Shown: one piece after another, positions 63,507 through 64,000 of the stretch
Layout: each line of letters starts with the position of its first letter
Position numbering within the stretch: position 1 is the stretch's first letter
NCBI GenBank assembly: GCA_964407825.1
Contig: CAYOXD010000005.1
Location: 1-64,000, forward strand
Direction of reading: 5' to 3'
Length of the DNA stretch: 64,000 bases
DNA from: CAYOXD01 sp964407825
GTDB lineage: Bacteria; Desulfobacterota; Desulfobacteria; Desulfobacterales; JAFDDL01
Notes under the pieces: generated by a model
Told to the model about the DNA's origin: nothing
What the model saw: the letters and a program-made list of their open reading frames with translations, nothing else
Database searches by the model: none
Made by a program: the position numbers and the translations under genes

Positions 63507-64000
63507 ATGAAACCGTCGCCCCGTCATCCCTCATCCGCTGCCCCGTTCCACCCGCCGCTGCCAACCGAGCAGTTGGGGAAACTGAAGGATATGGCCCAGG
63601 AGGTGGTAATCGCCGCTTCCGCGCTGGAGGGCCGCATTGCCGGGGAAACGGCGCAGGCCCTTGGAGACAGGTTGAGATTTATCAACAGTTATCACTCCAA
63701 TCTGATCGAAGGGCACAAGACCACTCTCCTGGATATCGAAGCCGCCCTGAACAGCGATTATTCCCAGGATGCGCAGCGCCGGTATGCCCAGGAACTCTCC
63801 GCTGCCCACGTGAGGACCGAGCGGGCCCTGATGGAGAGGCTGCTCACCGACGCGCCCGAAAATCCCTGCAGCGTCTATTTTATTGGCAGCATCCACCGCA
63901 CCTTTTACGAGCAGCTGCCTCCCCCGCATCAATTCACCCACGGCGGGAAGGGCTTCACCCGGTTTTCCGTCATGCCCGGCCTGCTTCGCGATGTCCCCGT
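63507..64000 (+). CDS. Fic family protein, 5' part
   Basis: An open frame from ATG 63507 that runs off the window after 164 codons. RFINSYHSNLIEGHKTTLLDIEAAL matches the N-terminal helix of stand-alone Fic proteins, where the S/T-x-x-x-E-G/N motif is the inhibitory helix that blocks ATP binding. The catalytic HPFxxGNGR loop would lie beyond the window. Fic enzymes usually AMPylate target proteins and some act as toxins or regulators. The first 20 residues are Pro/Ser-rich, and the upstream region has palindromes. The family call is good; activity cannot be judged. Confidence 0.8.
   Translation, partial: MKPSPRHPSSAAPFHPPLPTEQLGKLKDMAQEVVIAASALEGRIAGETAQALGDRLRFINSYHSNLIEGHKTTLLDIEAALNSDYSQDAQRRYAQELSAAHVRTERALMERLLTDAPENPCSVYFIGSIHRTFYEQLPPPHQFTHGGKGFTRFSVMPGLLRDVP

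Overview
The window reads as a chromosomal scaffold of an anaerobic, GC-rich, Gram-negative bacterium, most likely a Desulfobacterota (former Deltaproteobacteria) lineage near the Desulfobacterales. The reasons are the lipid A/Kdo/Lpt genes joined to rpoN-hpf-ptsN-rapZ, a DUF39 homocysteine-synthesis gene typical of strict anaerobes, a DUF6765 gene, several sigma-54 activators, and a glycyl-radical enzyme with its activase. This placement rests on gene content only. A run of 100 N at 47889-47988 shows that the scaffold was joined across a gap.

Layout. Positions 1-8756, minus strand: an NDH-2-like flavoprotein and a small membrane protein, alaS, recA, thpR, the DUF39 gene and a membrane-anchored M23 peptidase. 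Positions 8985-18429, plus strand: a compact run of kdsA-kdsC-lptC-lptA-lptB-rpoN-hpf-ptsN-rapZ-rimI-gap-tpiA-secG with many start/stop overlaps, followed by tRNA-Leu(GAG). Positions 18647-23054: a stand-alone receiver, a sigma-54 activator without a sensor domain, a GAF-type sigma-54 activator and gltA. Positions 23880-32927: a DASS/SLC13 transporter, a left-handed beta-helix protein, a histidine kinase/NtrC-type pair, and then a Pat-like acetyltransferase behind a good sigma-54 promoter, with a small receiver. Positions 32955-36361: a YkgJ-type protein, a fused endonuclease III-exonuclease III, an ABM-domain protein and a bacterioferritin-like protein.

Positions 36644-49730 are the most unusual part. 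Two periplasmic binding proteins without any transporter genes are followed by two histidine kinases (one a large hybrid), a TonB-dependent receptor, two tandem citrate-synthase-fold proteins that have lost all three catalytic residues, a divergent O-methyltransferase and, beyond the N gap, a ThDP-dependent acetolactate-synthase-like enzyme. It looks like a sense-import-modify locus for an unknown small molecule.

Positions 49830-64000: an MscS channel, a membrane-anchored cytochrome c with a dus gene, several small or unknown proteins, an NlpC/P60-like putative amidase, a DUF6765 protein, and an operon of glycyl-radical enzyme, SCP2-like protein and activase. The window ends with a broken lipoprotein gene and the start of a Fic-family gene. 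No CRISPR array, insertion sequence, phage or rRNA gene was seen.
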